Shown: positions 29,335 to 33,121 of the stretch, one piece after another
How positions within the stretch are numbered: position 1 is the first letter of the stretch
Layout of the letters: each line of letters starts with the position of its first letter
Origin: Chloromonas sp. AAM2
Taxonomy: Eukaryota > Chlorophyta > Chlorophyceae > Chlamydomonadales > Chlamydomonadaceae
Direction of reading: 5' to 3'
Assembly: GCA_004335635.1 (NCBI GenBank)
Contig: QAXH01003514.1
Coordinates: 1-33,121, forward strand
DNA: 33,121 nt
Program-made: the position numbers and the translations under genes
The notes under the pieces: generated by a model
What the model was told of the DNA's origin: nothing
Database searches by the model: none
What the model saw: the letters and a program-made list of their open reading frames with translations, nothing else

Positions 29335-30495
29335 TTAAATAGCAAAAGCACCAGGGATGGTCATTAGTTCCAGCTCAATCCTTTCTGCCTCTTCCTGGCT
29401 CAGGCCCAGCATTTCCTGAAGCTGTAGTAAAGTAGCAAAGCTGGGCGGCTGCTCTGTATACCGTATGTGCAGGCGGTACAGGTTGGCCATTTCCTCCTTG
29501 TTGTGGTTGAGCAGAGCAGGAGCTCGGCAGACTGAGTTCTCTGCCAGGGCTTTAGCGAGCTCCAACATGGCTGTGGTGAACTCGCCTGCGAAACAGTGGT
29601 ACGAGCAAACAATGAGCAAGGACGTAATGTTACGGACAGGGTACGGGAAATCACAAGAGGGGTGCGTTTGCACATCATGGCAGCATGCGCACATCGATCA
29701 GACATTGAGCGGTCATGAGCACATGCAAGAGACCAGTCGCAACTCTGGCAGATTGTTGAAGGCCAGATGCCTGGGCATGTCTATGAGGCTGTTCAGGCAG
29801 CTTCCATCCTGCATCTTATAGATGCACAACATGACTTGTGATCACTCATCCTTCACAGACCTCAGATGAGGTTGGTCAACTGCTGCATGTGCAGGCGTAG
29901 CAAAGGTAGAAGAGCATGCACATGCATGAGTATGCAAGTAGTGCGTACGTCATGGCCAGCCTTGGCATCACCTGCTGGCTGTGTAACGTAATGCCCAGGT
30001 GTCCATGTGCCCCTTCACCATGCTGAGAGCGGGTTCTTTCCACTCACCTGTCTTGTTGTATGCAATCGCGTTGGTGATATGCGTAGCCTGCCGCGCCTTG
30101 GAGAGTACGCGCTGATGATGGCGAGCGTCATTTGGGGCACTGACCATGGCTATGTCCTCGCAGGGTTCTTCCCGAACCGATGCTCTCTTTTCTTTGGCCT
30201 TGAGTATAAACGTTGCGGCAAGGCCCGCCGCAGCGATGAAGAGAGCGACAGGTCCCAAGCACTGGCTTGGCGCCAGGGCTTCGCCTGAAATAGGGTGGAG
30301 AGGGTCTGACATGGTTGAGACTACGTGCCTACAACTACCCGCTTCTGTCTGAGATTTGAGCGCAGCCACGGCATGCCGACATCGGCTGGTGCGTGGACGG
30401 AGCGGATGATGGCAGGTTGTTGAACAGTGCCAGTTATGCTGACGTTGTGCAGGGCACGTAGCGCTGGCCGAGGGACACAAGTGAACCGAACACAT
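29335..30495 (-). CDS. Probable plastid-targeted single-pass membrane protein
   Basis: Two exons join in phase 1: 30495-30048 and 29585-29335, giving 232 residues. The donor is ACAG|GTGAGT and the acceptor TTTCGCAG. The first ATG in the frame is at 30495; upstream codons lack an ATG. The N-terminal 60 residues are rich in Ser, Thr, His and Arg and poor in acidic residues, consistent with a chloroplast transit peptide. One hydrophobic segment follows at about residues 80-98 (LGPVALFIAAAGLAATFIL). The C-terminal third, encoded by exon 2, is soluble and helical, with ALLNHNKEEMANLYRLHIRY and LGLSQEEAERIELELM, and ends GAFAI. It reads like a conserved protein of the green lineage, but I cannot name the family. 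A plastid membrane location is inferred, not shown. The intron is 462 bp. Confidence 0.7.
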
Positions 30496-30725
30496 ATTGA
30501 GTTGGGCGAGTCTTGTTAACTGCCGTCTTTGAATGTCCCGTCTTCCGTCCGCCCTGCATGTCCTTCGCCCGGGAAGTCCGTTTCGACCCTGCACATGCCA
30601 TGCTGTGTCAGCATGGCTTTTCCCATGTGGACTCAGTGGGGACTCTCGGATTCAGGCTCCCGTTGCATACCCAACCCAGCCTTGACCTGTGTAGAGCCTG
30701 GCAATTAGCGTGGAAAAGTCCCATC
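30496..30725. promoter_or_regulatory. Shared promoter region of a head-to-head gene pair
   Basis: The start codons of the minus-strand membrane protein (30495) and the plus-strand acidic protein (30726) are only 230 nt apart, so both 5' UTRs and core promoters must lie within or overlap this region. No TATA box or obvious palindromic operator is visible. The GCATGTC/GACATGC-like and CATGC motifs present are common throughout the window. Confidence 0.45.
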
Positions 30726-33121
30726 ATGGACTTGTTTGGGCTTGGAGGTTACGCTGGTTCCTCCTCAGATTCTGACTCTGAAGCGTCCAGTGGTGGCAAT
30801 CAAGGACAAGCACGTGCCCCGGCACCTAGCTCTAGCAACGATACGACATCCAGCAACAGCAGGTAACTGCAAGCCCATTGCCGACTGGTCTAGCCACACA
30901 TGCCAATGCACAAGCACCCTTGCATGGCTTGCAGTGTGCATGAGGAACATGCAATCACACCACATGCACCAGCCCTTGTCAAGCGCAGCACTGGTAAAGA
31001 GCACAAATTGAACAGTATTGGCTCGACAAGGCACCTCCAGTACCTCAATCCAGCCCGTTGATGAATATACAGAGAGCTTTGGCAGTCGGCGGTGTTTACC
31101 GGCCACCTTAATAGTCAAGCCAAAAAGACCATTGCAGTTCTCTGCAGTCGTGCCTCAGCCAGCCTTTTCAGCTGTGCTTGATTTATATGGCCTTCAATTC
31201 GGGAAGGACTGCTCAGCGGTGTAAGGGAAGGAGGGAATTGCAGCCTTAGCAACAACAGTAAAGACAAGCTCAACAACTCCCTACTTCAATTCTGTGCTTG
31301 TTGTGATTGCAGCGTGGATAGCGCTAAGCAGCGTGCAAGGGAGGCAGACGCCAGGCTGAGGGACTTTGCCTCTGAGGCCGCGGGGTTGAGTGCGAGGGAT
31401 GCCGGGGCCGCACTACCGCCACCTGCCGCTGTGTTTGATGAGGTGTGTGTGTGTGTGTGTATGAGTGTGTGTATGAGTGTAGGTGGGTGGTGCGCGTGCG
31501 TGTAGGTGGGGGGAGTGCGTGGTGTATGTGGGTGTGCGTTGTATGGGTTTGTGTGGTGCACGGGTGTGGGTGGTGTGCGGGTGTTTGTGTGGGTGCTTCA
31601 ATTATGACACTGAAATGGCTGAGTATGAGGCAGGGGCCTGCCAAGGCGGCTGTTATTAGAAGCAAACTCTGTTTCTTTCGAAGAGGTGTGAGAGGCAAAC
31701 ATACACAGAGAGACACAGAGAGAGAGAGACAGAGAGAGTGAGAGAGGGAGAACATTCAGGACAACAGTGGAAGCAGGCATCATCCATCACCGCTTGTTCG
31801 TGATGTCCACTGGAGACAAAGTAGGCTGGGTGAGCATCAGCAGTCGCCCACATGCTTGTCGGCTCATGCTTGCATGCATGCAAGTCTGGCCTTGAGTCAA
31901 CATGCTGATCGGACACTCTTCATGTACCCCATGTCTATCATGTTGCTCGTGTGTATGCATTTCAGGTGGATGGCCCTCCTGGGTTTCTAGACCCAGAAGC
32001 GACTCGGCCCATCGCCACCTCCGCTGCCCATGGCCTCTCAAATCAATACGTGCCAGGGGGTGCACAGGCGCAGCCGACAAACAAGAAGGAGTTTGACATT
32101 GCCCGGTTGGCTCCCCTGATGAAGGGACAGAAACGGTATGCCTCAAACTGTGCTTTCTTGTCATTCTTCGACGCGTCCACTGCTTGCATCGCTTTCATGG
32201 CCGGAGCACTTGAGTAATTGCGGTTTCAGAGTGACCACTTCACAAGTGGGGTTTTTGTTTGTGCACAACTGCACACAACTGCATACGACTGCACAAAACT
32301 GAGGAAGAGCGAGTCCTTGGAGGATAATTTCTACTGCGGTCATGCTCATCAAGATACTGCAATAAACAACTCAAGACCCGACCAAACAATAGCCACCAAT
32401 GCTATCCTTACAATGTCAACTCTTTTAAGGAAAAGTACGTAAAGTGGGGATTTTCTCATGGGTTAATCCAGCAGCTTGATGGATTGTCGAGTAATCATAA
32501 CTGATATGCGATTAGGTTGTGCTGTGCGTCCTGATTCACCCGTGAGCAAGCTTCCGATGTAAAACACACATACACACACACACGCACACACACGATCGTT
32601 TTGCTTTCAAGGATTAGTAGCTTTAGTCAGGTCTCCTTCATGGATCAGTTCAGTATGGTATTCTTCAAGATTTCATTCAGCAACTCGGTTGGTGAACAAT
32701 CGCAATCTGCATGCAGTGAGAGTCAGGAGGCGCGAGGGCCGCCCGGTGCCGTGATCGAGGGCAAGGCCAAGAAGTACAAGACCGAGGAGGGAGTGCAGTA
32801 CACGAACGTACAGGTGAGCTGTGCGCAAATGTACCACTGCTCAGGTTTTCAACCGATCCCCAACCGCTAGTACTGACTCAAATGGCCCGCATTTGTACAA
32901 ATGCCCCTCGCAGCAAGTTTTGGTCCGAACCATGTTCGCGCCATTGCAGCCCTGACAACTGTACACACTCTACTGTCAGTTGTGTGTTTGTTATGCCTGT
33001 TATGCTGCCTGCTTGTTTGCCACATACTGTCAAGTGTGCACTGTGACTGGATGAACGGCATGGAGCCTGGTGGGTTGTTGGATGCAGATAGCAATGATGG
33101 GCGGTGCTGTGCCGGAAGGGC
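30726..33121 (+). CDS. Unrecognised acidic N-terminus protein, 5' part (runs off right edge)
   Basis: Five exons join in phase: 30726-30862, 31313-31442, 31966-32135, 32717-32813 and 33088 to the window end, giving 189 residues so far. The start ATG (30726) is followed by DLFGLGGYAGSSSDSDSEAS, a Ser/Asp-rich N-terminus like that of many nuclear or RNA-processing factors. A helical segment (AKQRAREADARLRDFASEAA), then VFDEVDGPPGFLDPEATRP, a KKEFDIARLAPLMKGQKR segment and GAVIEGKAKKYKTEEGVQYT follow. These look conserved, but I cannot assign a family. The fourth acceptor is taken as ATGCAG (32711-32716), because the later CAG at 32725-32727 gives a stop in phase. Nuclear location is inference from composition. 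Confidence 0.65.
31443..31600 (+). repeat. (GT)n microsatellite and GT-rich tract at a donor site
   Basis: Uninterrupted GT dinucleotides start directly at the exon boundary (31442|31443), so the donor of exon 2 is the first GT of the run. GT-rich sequence with TATGA, GGTGG and GCGTGC interruptions continues for about 150 nt into the intron. Confidence 0.9.
31705..31752 (+). repeat. (GA)n-rich purine tract in the same intron
   Basis: A purine-dominated run of GAGA and CAGAGA units lies in the middle of the intron between exons 2 and 3, about 210 nt upstream of the exon 3 acceptor. Confidence 0.85.
32564..32593 (+). repeat. (CA)n microsatellite in the following intron
   Basis: CA dinucleotides with single T and G interruptions cover about 30 nt, about 120 nt upstream of the exon 4 acceptor. 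The sequence is complementary to the GT tract of the previous intron. Confidence 0.85.

Noticed and set aside
32728..32813. Acceptor at 32727 (GTCAG) for exon 4 of the right-edge gene
   Set aside because: From the phase 2 end of exon 3 it runs into a stop within nine codons; the acceptor at 32716 keeps the frame open.

Overview
The window is nuclear DNA of a eukaryote, most likely a chlorophyte green alga. Genes are split into many short exons joined by GT...AG introns of about 100-900 nt. One gene encodes chlorophyllase and another eukaryotic cytosolic ribosomal protein L5. Three genes have the green-algal polyadenylation signal TGTAA about 115-130 nt after the stop codon. The genus cannot be read from the sequence. 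All gene models were assembled by hand from reading frames, splice sites and matching intron phases; no transcript or database search was available.

Layout from left to right. (1) 1-693, minus: 5' part of a single-pass membrane protein that runs off the left edge. (2) 2698-3223, plus: 3' part of an unrecognised gene. (3) 3448-5612, plus: a small protein with two membrane spans, whose second intron carries a 460-bp element with perfect 32-bp inverted termini. (4) 5613-8257: gene-poor DNA with a long fold-back repeat. (5) 8258-12898, plus: chlorophyllase, eight exons, catalytic triad intact. (6) 14769-17292, plus: RPL5/uL18, six exons, complete. (7) 18115-18713, minus: a short, possibly secreted protein. 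(8) about 19301-24649, plus: a DM10-domain protein with coiled coils and a long acidic Glu/Gln-rich tail. (9) 25821-26718, minus: a small SMP-domain (LEA-type) protein with a transit-peptide-like N-terminus. (10) 29335-30495, minus, and 30726-33121, plus: a head-to-head pair sharing a 230-bp promoter region. The first encodes a probable plastid membrane protein; the second an unrecognised acidic protein cut off by the right edge.

The genes do not form one pathway; this is an ordinary algal gene neighbourhood. Chlorophyllase removes phytol from chlorophyll in the plastid, RPL5 belongs to the cytosolic 60S ribosome and 5S RNP, DM10 proteins are typically ciliary, and SMP proteins belong to the desiccation-related LEA group. 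What ties the window together is its repeats. A short terminal motif (core TTTGCCAGTTCTGGGACAA) occurs at about nine sites in both orientations, singly and as inverted pairs, which suggests a family of small non-autonomous elements. Two further dispersed repeats and a long fold-back element are also present. No CRISPR array, bacterial operon, tRNA or rRNA was seen.
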